Of a stretch of 64,000 nt of DNA, positions 1 to 9,396 are shown in pieces; position 1 is the first letter of the stretch; every line of letters begins with the position of its first letter. Location of the stretch: positions 13,422,227 to 13,486,226 of the forward strand of contig OY992501.1 of NCBI GenBank assembly GCA_963921215.1. The letters are read 5' to 3'. Made by a program: the position numbers and the translations under genes. Below the pieces are notes generated by a model. That model worked only from the letters and a program-made list of their open reading frames with translations, was not told where the DNA came from and did no database searches. The DNA is from Scoparia ambigualis. Its lineage: Eukaryota > Arthropoda > Insecta > Lepidoptera > Crambidae.

Positions 1-352
1 TACGGCTAAATTTAGGTATGTGTATTTGCATAAGTAGATTAAGTCTCATATGTGTAAAGGTTTTTTGATAGTAAATGGTTGATTTTTTGCGTTTCATTTT
101 AACAAAAGGTAAAAGTTATTAAACAGGTAATGGTTTTGACAAGGTAAGGGCCAGGTATACGTGCCCAGGGGCCTTACGCCTCTCTAAGGTAATTAAAGTT
201 AGGAAAGTAAGAGATTAGCTTTCGTAATTATAGGTTTCTATTGTTAGGAATATCAATGTAATTAAGAAAATAAATAAGTAGGGTATCCAGATTACGAGTG
301 ATACCGTAGGGTAGGTAATAAATTTAAGATAAAAAGAGAAGTCCGAACGAAA
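1..352. other. AT-rich stretch with no recognised feature
   Basis: No reading frame, RNA-like fold or repeat end was recognised here. If the neighbouring block at 469-629 is a 5' LTR on the minus strand, this stretch would be internal sequence of that element, but no retroelement motif was seen in it. Confidence 0.4.
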
Positions 353-439
353 GGGACAGCTGCACAAATTACGACTGTTCATGTGGGTAGTTAGTTATGG
401 TAAAATGTAAAACTGCCCACATGAGCCGGCAGCTGTCCC
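353..439. repeat. Nested inverted repeat (two-step hairpin)
   Basis: GGGACAGCTGC (353-363) is the exact complement of GCAGCTGTCCC (429-439). Inside it, TTCATGTGGGTAG (378-390) pairs with CTGCCCACATGA (413-424) with one mismatch. The whole 87 bp can fold as a two-step stem with a short loop. It is either a tiny foldback element or a structured leader of the element whose LTR may lie at 469-629. Confidence 0.6.
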
Positions 440-468
440 ACAAGGCTGCTAGTTGCCAACCCATAATG

Positions 469-629
469 TGTTTAAGTCACGGCCGGTCAGAGCAGAATTT
501 GTAAGCTCTCCGGACCCCACCTTGAAGAATAAAGAAGCACTAATCAAGAACCGAGTTTTATTGAAGAACATACAGTCCACATCGAAGCACAACGGCTAAA
601 CTGTTCGGCGACTACACCCGTCGGGAACA
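469..629 (-). mobile_element. Possible short LTR (about 161 bp)
   Basis: On the minus strand the block starts TGTTCCCGACGG and ends TTAAACA, so it has the TG...CA ends of an LTR, and it contains an AATAAA signal near the middle. Its minus-strand start lies exactly where homology to the BEL gag fragment (630 onwards) begins, as expected for an insertion boundary. No second LTR or matching target duplication was found inside the window, so it could be a 5' LTR whose element runs off the left edge, a solo LTR with a flanking deletion, or chance. Confidence 0.35.
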
Positions 630-1031
630 CCCAGGTACGCTCCGGAGGCTTTTGTGTGGTTCTCAGTGTATGTCCTCTCAATCCCCTCGTCTAAGTTCTC
701 CTCGTCAAGAATGCTGTAATATACTGAATCCAGCTTCTCCTTTATACCCTGTACCTGTGCGAAACGCACGTTAAATTCCGTTATGGAATGTTTGGTGTCG
801 CCAGCAATGATCCGTGACCCCACCTCTAGGAGCTGGTGTATAGCTTTGGCGGCCTCCCTTAATATCGCGGCTTGTGACTTGGTCGGCATCGCGATGAATA
901 AAAGGAGACAAAAAAAAAAAAAACAAATTTAAAGGCAGTAAAAAGAACAACACCCTGTATATATTCTATAGATGGGCTGGACGTATTTGTTTACTAAGGT
1001 AAGGGCAAATGAGCTAAAATTAACGCAACAA
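630..1031 (-). pseudogene. BEL copy 3: gag N-terminus plus 5' leader fragment
   Basis: On the minus strand, an ATG at 889 opens a frame matching the first 85 or so residues of the BEL-2 gag (33047 onwards), starting MPTKSQAAI and including AGDTKHSITEFN. It stops matching at 630, where the possible LTR begins. Sequence 890-1031 matches the BEL leader just upstream of gag, including the TTTACTGCC segment. This copy does not have the 1-base deletion seen in BEL-1 gag. It is a third, truncated relative of the two full elements. Confidence 0.85.
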
Positions 1032-1039
1032 AAACAAAA

Positions 1040-1105
1040 AAGTTCCCGTTCCCATGGGAATTTCTGGATATTAGTATTCTATGTGTTAATCCAGGCTATA
1101 AATTA
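1040..1105. repeat. Fragment of a dispersed repeat
   Basis: The sequence carries TTCCCGTTCCCATGGGAA followed by a stretch ending in TGTGTTAATCCAGGC. From memory this resembles the 3' part of a very common lepidopteran retroelement. It is fused directly to the remnant of Harbinger transposase exon 2 and replaces its C-terminal coding part. Confidence 0.45.
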
Positions 1106-1362
1106 ACAGATCCTGATTTCTTTGGGCAGACCACGCACACATGTTTTCCATCTATACAACCTATGACATAGAAAAATTCCTCATATTATTAAAATCGTTA
1201 GATATTGAGTAAAATATGTCTTTGGTAGGTGTAGGCATATGTATGGTATACATTTTCTCCCATATTGCAACAACCGTCTCTTCTATATTTTTCGTTGCTG
1301 TAGTTACCCCTATTCTAAAGTTGAATGAAAAGGATTTGAAGGATTCTCCAGTTGCAAGATAC
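1106..1362 (-). pseudogene. Harbinger copy A transposase, exon 2 remnant
   Basis: Read on the minus strand, a splice acceptor (TTTATAG, then G at 1362) opens a frame starting YLATGESFKS. It matches exon 2 of copy B (27216 onwards) and runs to IGCIDGKHVC, the first catalytic Asp region of PIF/Harbinger DDE nucleases (GxDGxH type). A frameshift lies just before IGCIDG, and the sequence stops at about 1106 after PKKSGS. The rest of the catalytic domain, with the second Asp and the Glu, is absent. This is the nuclease half of a HARBI1-like transposase; exon 1 lies at 2753-2940. Confidence 0.85.
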
Positions 1363-1600
1363 CTATAAATTTAAAATAAGGTTTAACATACTATTATGGA
1401 GAAATAAAAGAATTATATCATAAATTATACTTATTATATGTATTGTAAAACACAGTTATTAAAATGTGTAGGGATTATTATGGGCTCTAATTAGATAGAA
1501 AGTCTAGCTTGTCTACCTGAATTGAGACAAAATAATTGTTTTTAAATTTAATTAGCTTGATACTTAACTGACAAATAACCTGCACTTGATGAGTATTATA

Positions 1601-1834
1601 CAGAATCTTGATAGCCAAAATATCGATAAATGCGATATTTGATCAATATTACGATGCAATATTGCGATGAATGAATAAATGATTATGATTATGATTATGA
1701 TTAAATGTTCCACGTTACCGTGAAAGATCTTCACAGCGTCACACACAAAGCACAATTTTCATGAAATTAAAAATGTATCAAAATTTTGTAACAACGTATT
1801 GGCATGCATCGATATTTTGGTTATCGAGATTCCG
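1601..1834. mobile_element. MITE with TA target, in Harbinger copy A intron
   Basis: The left end CAGAATCTTGATAGCC and right end GGTTATCGAGATTCCG are inverted copies extending through CAAAATATCGAT. Both ends are flanked by TA, as in Tc1/mariner insertions. A shorter version (25811-25961) sits at the same place in Harbinger copy B, so it inserted before the two copies separated. A short (GATTAT)n run lies inside this copy. Confidence 0.65.
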
Positions 1835-1859
1835 TATTCTACTCACATTTGCAGTATGA

Positions 1860-2443
1860 GCTCTGTATGGAAAAAGTTATATACGACAGTTAATTTTCGT
1901 TCCAGAAAATAAATTAATAAAACGATGGAGATATCAGAGAGTCATTTCACCGTAGAGTTGGGAAAGATTCCACTGTCTCGCTCTGGAGACGAGGCAACTG
2001 CAGTTTATCCTAAATGGCCCTATTTATAGCCCTTGCTTTTTCTTAAACAAATTGTGAAGGCGCGACCAACCGCTGGTAGTTTGATGCGTCAAAGATCTTC
2101 AACAGGTAGTGTGGACCCCGATACTGAAACAGGGAACACCCAAAGTACGAATGACAAAGACTTTTCTCCTTCACCTCACCACGGAACATTAAAGATGGTG
2201 ATGAAGGTTACCAACCAACAATGCCTCCTGCACATTCATCTTTTCAAACTGCTTCAAAAAGACCAAAAAAATTAATAATGACCAAATCTTAGATATTGAA
2301 CAACAAAAACTAAAATTTTTACAAGATAAGAAAAATCCCGACAGAATCGAATAGCTGCAGACAATAAACACCTCTTATTTTTTAAAAGCTTGTTACCACA
2401 TGTTGATAAAATACCTCAGCATATGTTACTTTGTTTAAGATGA
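1860..2443 (+). pseudogene. MADF-BESS protein gene of Harbinger copy A
   Basis: The plus strand encodes the C-terminal part of a MADF domain (VPENKLIKRWRY near 1900, YPKWPY and LLFLKQIVKARPTAG near 2010-2070), an acidic/serine linker (GSVDPDTETGNTQS), and near the end HLLFFKSLLPHVDKIPQ, which fits a BESS motif. MADF-BESS proteins are DNA-binding partners encoded by some insect PIF/Harbinger elements and are thought to help bring the transposase to element ends. Here a stop replaces a codon after KWPYL, and frame changes break the frame, so it is not intact. It lies antisense within the intron of the transposase. Confidence 0.8.
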
Positions 2444-2752
2444 CAAACTACTCTAATTTAAGCAACATTTCCCTTCAAAGTACTCCAGAAACCTTCGACC
2501 AATTAAATGTAACACGGACGTCTAGAGAAAACATTGCTGATGTTGATATAAGCAACCGAGAGACAGAATGATATGATGAATCTACTCAGTCTGTGCAGAA
2601 TGATCAATCTGATGCAGAATATTTTAGTACATATGACTTTTAAAATCTCCAATTTCATTAGTTCCTGATTACAATAATGATTAACTAATGAGTATTGTAA
2701 TCCTATCCTATTAAAGCTCCAATTAGGATTTATTATTAGTATGTTTTCTTTC

Positions 2753-2940
2753 CTGATAGTGACTAGTAGTCTTTCTTCGGGTGAAATAGGTTGAACGTGC
2801 CAGTTAAACCATCTCTTAATTAGGTGATTTTCTAGTTTATTTAATATGTAGTTAAATGTTTCTCGTGTCATCCTGGTGTAATCATAAAACTTTTGTTCAT
2901 CTAACTTTATATCATCTAAAAATAAATGATAATAAGACAT
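2753..2940 (-). pseudogene. Harbinger copy A transposase, exon 1
   Basis: The minus-strand frame begins MSYYHLFLDD and contains FYDYTRMTRETFNYILN and PISPEERLLVTIR, the N-terminal helical part of HARBI1-like transposases. The exon end (ATCAG, 2753) is in the right phase to join the G that opens exon 2 at 1362. The expected GT donor reads GA here, so this copy probably cannot splice correctly. The intervening 1.4 kb holds the MADF-BESS gene on the other strand. Confidence 0.8.
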
Positions 2941-3097
2941 ATTTTTTTTCTTTTCCTGTTATTATTAGAGACACTAACTGTTATTTTCTATCTACATTTA
3001 AAATAAACACTTTCCAGAAGTAAAAAACCGTCGTTCGTCGAACTTGAAGTCATAGTTGTCAATAAGGACAGATTTATCTGTTTCTTTAAGCAAGTTA

Positions 3098-3165
3098 ACC
3101 CTGAACCGATCGGTACCGATCCGCAAAGATTTGTCTGTACCGGCAACCTGTTTCTTTATGTAAGC
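3098..3165. repeat. Probable Harbinger terminal inverted repeat (copy A, transposase 5' side)
   Basis: The segment from CCTGAACCGATCGGTACC to CCTGTTTCTTTATG lies about 150 bp beyond the transposase start in copy A. Close matches occur beyond the transposase C-terminus in copy B, at 29395-29458 and 29819-29880. Lying upstream of the gene in one copy and downstream in the other, in inverted orientation relative to the gene, is what a TIR would do. Confidence 0.55.
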
Positions 3166-3689
3166 ACCCGTAGGCAGGGACCAAATTTACAACGTAACAG
3201 TACGTACTTATGCATAATTGTAAAAATCTATTATTTATCTTACAAATACTACTATTTCTCACACTATCAATAATTTCACAATATCTTAAACATTCTCCGC
3301 ACACTTCCCTCCATCTGTCAGCAAACAGATCACACAGTGGTGAAGATACTAGAAGCTGATTTAGTAGATTTAAAGCTAGAATGAGAGGCGAGTTTGAGTG
3401 CGCAACAGTGCGCGTACGAGGCACAGCTAGTAGGGCGTGACTACGGGGGTCGTAGTGAGATATTTGGGTACTTCAGGAACGGATAGTCTTACCACTTGAG
3501 CCACTAATTCCGGGCAGTCAGATACACTGCGCAATATCTGGCAAGCTGTCGTTAGTAGATGGTAGTTACACTTTGTCTCCAAAGAGTTGAAACCAAGCGC
3601 AGCAAGTAGAAATATTGTGAGGTAAAGAAAATGATAATATCAATAGTTTCTTCTAAAGTAAAGTTCAGTTAAAAGGTCTATTAAAGGTA
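3166..3689. other. Gene-poor stretch
   Basis: No coding match or repeat end was recognised. Open frames here are short and look random. Confidence 0.4.
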
Positions 3690-4126
3690 TCCATAAATAT
3701 TTTAGGTCGTTCATTAAATCACGATATAAATCATCAAATATACCAAGCACAATTAAATACGGAGACAAAGTTGCTTACGATGGCTGTTCTATTGCTAACG
3801 TTTTCTCTGACTTCTTTTACTCGACTTTCTTGCAACCTTCTTCCTCACCTAGACTATCCAACTTATCTGCCAGTGTCAACAAGGCACCACTAACTAGTAT
3901 TTCGAATATTGACATAAACATTGAGGAAGTGGGTAAGCTACTCTCGTCACTAGACGTCACCAAGTCAGCTGGACGTGATGGTCTGCCTCCGATTTTACTG
4001 ATTAAGTGCGCGCAATCTATTCACACCCATACATTTGATGTTTCTAAAGTCAGTTAATGAAAATAATTTGCTATCTATATGGAAGTCTACTTTTATAACT
4101 CCAATTCATAAAAAAGGTGTTAAAAC

Positions 4127-5129
4127 GGGTTACACGCATAATGACATCTGTACACTATTTTACCTATACGCATAATGACACACACGCACAATGACACACA
4201 CGCATAATGACACACACGCAATATGACACACACGCAATATGACACACGCATAATGACACATTTCAATGGGTTTAAAAATAAATATGATGCATTTAAATTA
4301 GATTAATTTGTAATTTATTTATTGTAATAATTAACAAAAATTAAACATTTTCATACTTAAAAAAAATCCACGCTTTCATATTATGTGTACAGTCAGCATC
4401 AAAAGTAGCTTTCATATTATGTGTACAGTCAGCATTAAAAGTAGCTGAGCACTTTAGTACTGAGACATGGTATTATAGTAGGTATATAGCTAATTTTGAT
4501 GCTGACCGTACTAAAAAAAAAACAAAAAATTACACGTACTGTCTGTTATGATGTTTTGTTGGAACTTGAAAGTTTAGTAAAGGACATATTTTTTTTTTAC
4601 TATGGGGCTTGGTACTAAATTCCAAAGTCTTTTAACTTGACGCCAATGTATAAATACTTGAAGAATACATTATTATCAACATATTTATGACCGTATTATG
4701 ACCTATTGTTTTATTTAGCTTTTTTTGCAATCTTATTTTACATGTAAAAATTAAATAATAGTAATAATAAGACTTACATATTTCAAAACATCTAAGCTGA
4801 TAGCCGAAAATCGGGATTATTTTATAAAAAACAATTAAATTCAAATATCTCGAAAACAGTTAGATTTAGGATAGGGTGTTTCATAGTCAAATTAGTCAGA
4901 AACGATGTAAACTAAACTAACGGGAATAGGTCGACTTAACCTGTAACCCTGTATAATATGTCATTTCGCGTATACGTCGTTTTGCGTATATGTCATTTCG
5001 CGTATATGTCATTTTGCGTATATGTCGTTTTGCGTATATGTCATTTCTCGTACATGTCGTTTTGCGTATATGTCATTTCGCGTATATGTCATTATGCGTG
5101 GCCGAAATGTGTCATTATGCGTGTAACCC
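4127..5129. mobile_element. hAT-like non-autonomous element, 1003 bp, with subterminal tandem repeats
   Basis: The element has perfect inverted ends (GGGTTACACGCATAATGACA, and its complement ending at 5129). It is flanked by an exact 8-bp duplication, GTTAAAAC (4119-4126 and 5130-5137), and interrupts the LINE frame at that point. 8-bp duplications are typical of hAT elements. The left end carries about seven copies of a CACGCATAATGACA-like unit (4131-4260). The right end carries about ten copies of the complementary TGTCATTTCGCGTATA-like unit (4966-5119). No transposase frame is visible. Confidence 0.85.
4372..4512. repeat. 36-bp direct duplication and inverted TCAGCATCAAAA motif
   Basis: Inside the hAT-like element, a 36-bp unit (4372-4407) is repeated with one change (4408-4443). 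Each unit contains TACAGTCAGCATCAAAAG. An inverted version (TTTTGATGCTGACCGTA) lies at about 4493-4510. This looks like a small TA-type MITE nested in the larger element, with one end duplicated. Confidence 0.55.
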
Positions 5130-5828
5130 GTTAAAACTGAGGTAACTAACTACAGGCCAGTTTCAAAGCTGTGCATTGTAGCTGCTAAGGTATTTGAAAG
5201 AATCATTTATAATCAGTTTGAAAAACTCGTTCACCGAGTCTCAGCACGGTTTCCTTCAAGGACGATCCACCGTATCGAATCTCGTGCTACTCAATGATTT
5301 TATCACCATTACTAAGCAAAATGGTTAGCAGGCCGTTGTCATTTACACGGATTATAGCAAGTGTTTCGATAGAATCCACCTCACTATACTAATCAGCAAA
5401 TTTGAACACATTGGGATTAACGGTGATCTCTTGAGGTGGTGAGTCTTATATTTCCAACAGATCCCAGCCTATAATTATTAATAACCATATTTCTAGTTGT
5501 AACTTTCAATCGAACAACTTTGTCGGATTACAAACTAAAGGGCACAGTTTTACACAGATTATCGGATATACGTGATCTTGGAGTTCACCATCACTCAAAG
5601 CTTCTTTTTGACGATCACATTGATAAGACTGTTAAGAAAGATTCATAGGCACTGGGATTTGGGATGAGATCCTCGAAAAGTTTTAACGACATTAAAACAA
5701 TTTTAAGGTGCAGTACAACCTTTGTAAGAAGTATCCTGCAATATGGGTCGGAGATCTGGAAACCGCGCTAAAATATCGCGGGTCTCATATTAGGGGCGTA
5801 TCAGCATAAATATAATACAACTTTACAA

Positions 5829-5903
5829 GACAAAAAAACTCTATAGAGAGAGGCCTTTGTCCAGCAGTGGACGTCCTCTGGCTGATAATGATGATGATGA
5901 TAA
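5829..5903 (+). repeat. RTE retrotransposon 3' tail
   Basis: The segment GCCTTTGTCCAGCAGTGG followed by GATGATGATGAT matches the end of the RTE copy at 46025-46074 (AGCAGTGGACGTCTTC, then GATGATG). Only the last few codons and the short tandem tail remain. Confidence 0.7.
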
Positions 5904-6290
5904 TTTGGAGCATTTCTATGAATTATACACATAAAAAATAATGCCTAAAATATAATAAAGTGCTCGCTAAAAAGCTATCATTCTAACTGGAACTTATTGC
6001 ATAAATATTAAATTATTATGTGCCAATTAAGACGGTTGACATAATTCAGATACATATTAAGACTAATTAGCTGCTTGACATAGTACTATCGACGTCGCAT
6101 AGATGGCGTTACAATATTTTTTTTGAGAATATTACTTTTCGTAGTCCCAAAAGGGCCCAATCCTTCAGCAATGATTGTAGTACTGTGTATGGAGGGGAAA
6201 CTGAGATAAATTATGCTAACTCAACCCTAAATAGCATATTGGATGGCAGTTCTACCAGTGTACCTAATTTATCTACTCAAACTTTTAATC
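5904..6290. other. AT-rich stretch with no recognised feature
   Basis: Nothing beyond short random frames was seen. Confidence 0.4.
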
Positions 6291-6299
6291 CTCTCAAGG

Positions 6300-6740
6300 A
6301 AGAAATAGATACAGTTACGATCGGAACTTCAAAGTGCCCATGAGGAAATCTCCAATTTTTGTAGTAAAAACTACTCACTAAAAGCAAGAAACACGGAATT
6401 GGAGGAAAAGGTCTCAATGTATAAGAACGCATTTCAGTCTGATGCTTCACCTTGTAATAGAAGAACAGGGAAATTCTATACACCGACATCAAAAAGAATT
6501 TAATTGTCAACACGCGGATTATTTCGAACTCCAAATTTACATTGAAAGCAAGTTTTTTATACGAGCAAATCCTTTATCATCGGTAAAACATCTACGCAAT
6601 TATGTGGTGGCTCACTAGATAGCGCTGGGAGTTCCTTAAAACACCAAACTTCGCCCCGGCCTACTGTCAAAACACAGACGAAAATACCTCCAGCTAATGA
6701 TTGTGAAAAGATAGGTACTCTAGAGAAAAACAAATTATTA
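6300..6740 (+). pseudogene. LINE ORF1-like coiled-coil remnant
   Basis: The plus strand reads LQSAHEEISNFCSKNYSLK then ARNTELEEKVSMYKNAFQSD, a heptad-like leucine/charged pattern typical of the coiled coil in LINE ORF1 proteins. A stop-broken basic and Ser/Thr-rich part follows (PRPTVKTQTKIPPAND). It is too damaged to be functional. The family match is by resemblance only. Confidence 0.45.
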
Positions 6741-6899
6741 GTTTTAAGTAGTAATAAATAATAAAATAATAAAAATGTTTTATTTCAGACTTTACATCCA
6801 TATTTTATTACTTAGTGTGTTAGTAACAATTATTCTTATAAAGTTGTTAGTTGGTTAGGTTAGTGTGGAAAATTATTAGTTACATATTTTAAAAATAAA

Positions 6900-7185
6900 T
6901 TATTTTATTTGGCCAGTTACTATTCCTATCCAGTGTCTTTGGATAGAGCAGTCAGGACGAGCAGTAATTGTCTTCAGAACGCTGTTGCTGCTGGCCCTCA
7001 TGCGTCGCAGTAGGGATGCGGCTTTTTTGCGCATAATCGCGTGGAATCTGTCAATCCGTGCGTCCGCGAACATTCCCGAGGCGCTGCAGAACCGCGGCAG
7101 ACGCAGCAGCGCTCTGAAGGCGCTGTTATGCTGCACCCGTAGTGTGCTGTAGGCTCGACGCGTATAAAGGTCATTCTTCTATACT
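6900..7185 (-). pseudogene. LINE ORF2 C-terminal fragment
   Basis: The minus-strand frame runs LRVQHNSAFRALLRLPRFCS then ASGMFADARIDRFHAIMRKK and ends about 50 residues later. From memory this is the C-terminal domain downstream of RT in the same LINE group as the element at 17790-21251 (its own C-terminus is missing there). Only this 3' piece is present, as usual for 5'-truncated insertions. Confidence 0.6.
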
Positions 7186-7189
7186 GCAG

Positions 7190-7630
7190 AAATTATGTTG
7201 GATCTAAATATCTTAAAATATATTTTACACATAAAAACAATTGATTAATGAACCTGCACAATTTTCTTAAAATATAACTTTAATAAAATACAATTTATGC
7301 TTCATTTGTCTCCCTCCGTTGTCTGTTGGATTTCGACCTTCACGGGTTTGACCAGGTTAAAAAAATACTAAACGAACACTAACTCTTTTCTTTATATACC
7401 CATATAACTACAATAGTAGATTGTTATACAAGGGGCTAAAATGACCCATTATATACGAGGTAGTTTTACTCCCGAGCTTTAGCGAGGGAGTAAATAGAAA
7501 CCGAGTTTTAATGGGTTTTTAGCGCCGTGTGTTACACTCTGCTTTTCACTACGAATGCGAGAAAATAAAACAATCCAATACAATATGAATTGGTTTATTT
7601 TATTAAAAATTAACCCGTTAGTTGCTTTAA
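7190..7630. other. AT-rich spacer with a short hairpin
   Basis: ACTCCCGAGCTTTAGCGAGGGAGT near 7470 can form a 6-bp hairpin. No gene was recognised. Confidence 0.35.
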
Positions 7631-7633
7631 CCA

Positions 7634-8393
7634 CACCCAAGGAAAGATAATGGTTGGTAGTATAATTTTGATGAGCCCATCGCCGCTCTATGTTGTTGGA
7701 TTACTATCCTACCTACTTTTATGTGAAGTTTTTCCATCTCTTCCCTTGGGTGTCGTCAAAGGCGACTAACGGACTAATGACTGCACATACATCCTACAGC
7801 ATAGAGCGGCGATGGGCTCATCAAAATAATACTACCAACCCCTCTCTTCCCTTCGGTGTCGTAAAAGGCGACTAACGGACTAAAGACTGCGCATACATCC
7901 AACAGCATAGAGCGGCGATAGGCTCATCAAAATAATACTACCAACCCCTTTCTTCCCTTGGATGTCGTAAAAAGCGACTAACGGACTAAAGACTGCACAT
8001 ACATCATACAGCATAGAGCGGCGATGGGCTCATCAAAATAATATTACCGACCCTTCACTTTTCTTCGATGTCGTAAAAAGGGACTAACGGACTAAAGACT
8101 GCACATACATCCAACAGCATAGAGCGACGATGGGCTCATCTAAATACTACTACCAACCCCTCTCTTCTCTTCGGTGTCGTAAAAGGCGACTAATGGACTA
8201 AAGACTGCTCATACATCCAACAGCATAGAGCGGCGATGGGCTCATCAAAATAATACTACTAACCCCTCCCTTCCCTTAGTTTCGTAAAAGGCGACTAATG
8301 GACTAAGGACTGCACATACATACAACAACGTAGAGCGGCGATGGGCTCATCAAAATAATACTACCAACCCCTCTCTTCCCTTGGGTGTCGTAA
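7634..8393. repeat. 106-bp tandem satellite, about 6 units, with an inverted partial unit
   Basis: Units start at ATAGAGCGGCGATGGGCTCA near 7801, 7907, 8013, 8119, 8225 and 8330, giving a period of 106 bp (105 once). Each holds TCATCAAAATAATACTACCA and GTCGTAAAAGGCGACTAACG. The first 70 bp (7634-7700) are the same unit in reverse. Single diverged units recur at 39489-39535, 49330-49440 and 58225-58310. There are no spacers, so it is not a CRISPR. Confidence 0.9.
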
Positions 8394-8895
8394 GCACATG
8401 TGCAGACTGTGCAGTTTTTTCTTGGTGAAACGTGGTCTGTTTTGTCCATAGATTCAAATGATTACTAATTTTACCATAATAATAACTATCTTAAAAATGT
8501 TGTTGATATTTAAACAGTAATAAGTCGAGTCTTTATTCATGATTATTCTACATTACACTAAATACTTTTTCGTTTTTGTAGGCTCATTGTCATGTGACAG
8601 ACAAAAATTTAAAAAAAAAACTTTTTCCCCTAGGGCGAGAAAAGCTATTTTAGCCCCGCTCTAGAGCGCTACAATGACGGTCTTTTTGAGCAAGAGGAGT
8701 GAAAAAACCCTTGTGTACAACATACCTTTATGAAAAAAAATTTAGAAATATTTTACAACTGTAATTCCAGTGTTCTCAAAATGTCCTATAGTTCGCGTAT
8801 CCTTCCGTGGTCATACACAAATTTCGCAACAGGTGACAAATTATCGACCGCAATGATTTAATTTTTGCCTTCTAGCAACACTGAAGTGTTCGTTT
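8394..8895. other. Spacer with no recognised gene
   Basis: Contains AT-rich sequence and a GC-richer patch near 8630-8690. No coding or repeat match was made. Confidence 0.35.
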
Positions 8896-9019
8896 AAATG
8901 TCAGTGCATCGTGCTTCTTGTTGAATGCAACAATTATGTCACAAAAAATCATTCTCATAGTGAAAATTTTGGTGTAAAAGTTCAAAGATCCCTTCTGTTA
9001 ATGTCGTATACTGGTAAGT
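8896..9019 (+). promoter_or_regulatory. Possible promoter and first exon of a small gene
   Basis: TCAGTGC near 8900 fits an insect initiator. An ATG at 9001 is followed after 13 bases by a good splice donor (CTG then GTAAGTAC, 9014). This is suggestive only; any AT-rich region can yield such sites. Confidence 0.3.
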
Positions 9020-9367
9020 ACTGCAATTAAAAATGTGATTTGATGTTGCTCTTGTAGATAATTGGGTGTGTTAGTTGAAAACTATATTGCTTTTGCATAA
9101 CCTCAAAATACAAACTAACCAGAAATTGTTCCATGAAGAAACGTCCCTTCCGTGGTCATATTTTCTGTGGTCCATGGTGACCATGGAAGATATTATTGAC
9201 CACAGAAGAGACCAACTTCTAAGTTATGGCTTTAATTTAATGATTATATTATGTTGAAATTTCAAAAATTGTCAAAAATAGATTAAACTAGTGACAAATC
9301 TCATTTAAAAAAATTAATCCTCTCTTGAGCGTAGGGATTCAAAACCATTTTAATTACATTTTTGCAG

Positions 9368-9396
9368 ACGAAAAGAAAAAGAAGCGTAAGGAACAG
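9368..9396 (+). pseudogene. Possible exon 2 of a small lysine-rich protein, interrupted by BEL-1
   Basis: A polypyrimidine/TTTGCAG acceptor precedes 9368. Spliced to the 13-base exon at 9001 the phase fits, and the frame reads as a run of Lys, Arg and Glu. BEL-1 inserts at 9396. On the far side the frame continues from 16952 to a TAG at 17006-17008, and further basic sequence with stops follows (ERRRKYREIL). It may be a decayed DNA-binding protein gene, of host or transposon origin. I do not recognise the family. Confidence 0.35.

Larger units (their letters stand above)
3690..5780 (+). pseudogene. LINE reverse-transcriptase fossil, split by a DNA element
   Basis: Between 3690 and 4118 the plus strand shows a linker (YGDKVAYDGCSIANVFSDFF) and the start of an RT domain (LLSSLDVTKSAGRDGLPP, then TPIHKKG). 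The frame resumes after the insertion at 5138 with NYRPVSKL, then VFERIIYNQFEKL, and FLQGRSTVSNLVLLNDF, and later a broken motif A (YTDYSKCFDRI). Stops and frameshifts are frequent, and motif C is not recognisable. The order fits a jockey/I-type APE non-LTR retrotransposon; I do not assign the clade. Confidence 0.75.

Noticed and set aside
3830..4057. Independent small gene ending near 4057
   Set aside because: It is the first part of an RT domain cut by a frameshift and then by the hAT-like element.
7801..8393. CRISPR-like regular repeats
   Set aside because: Units are adjacent 106-bp copies without unique spacers, in a eukaryotic context; it is a satellite.
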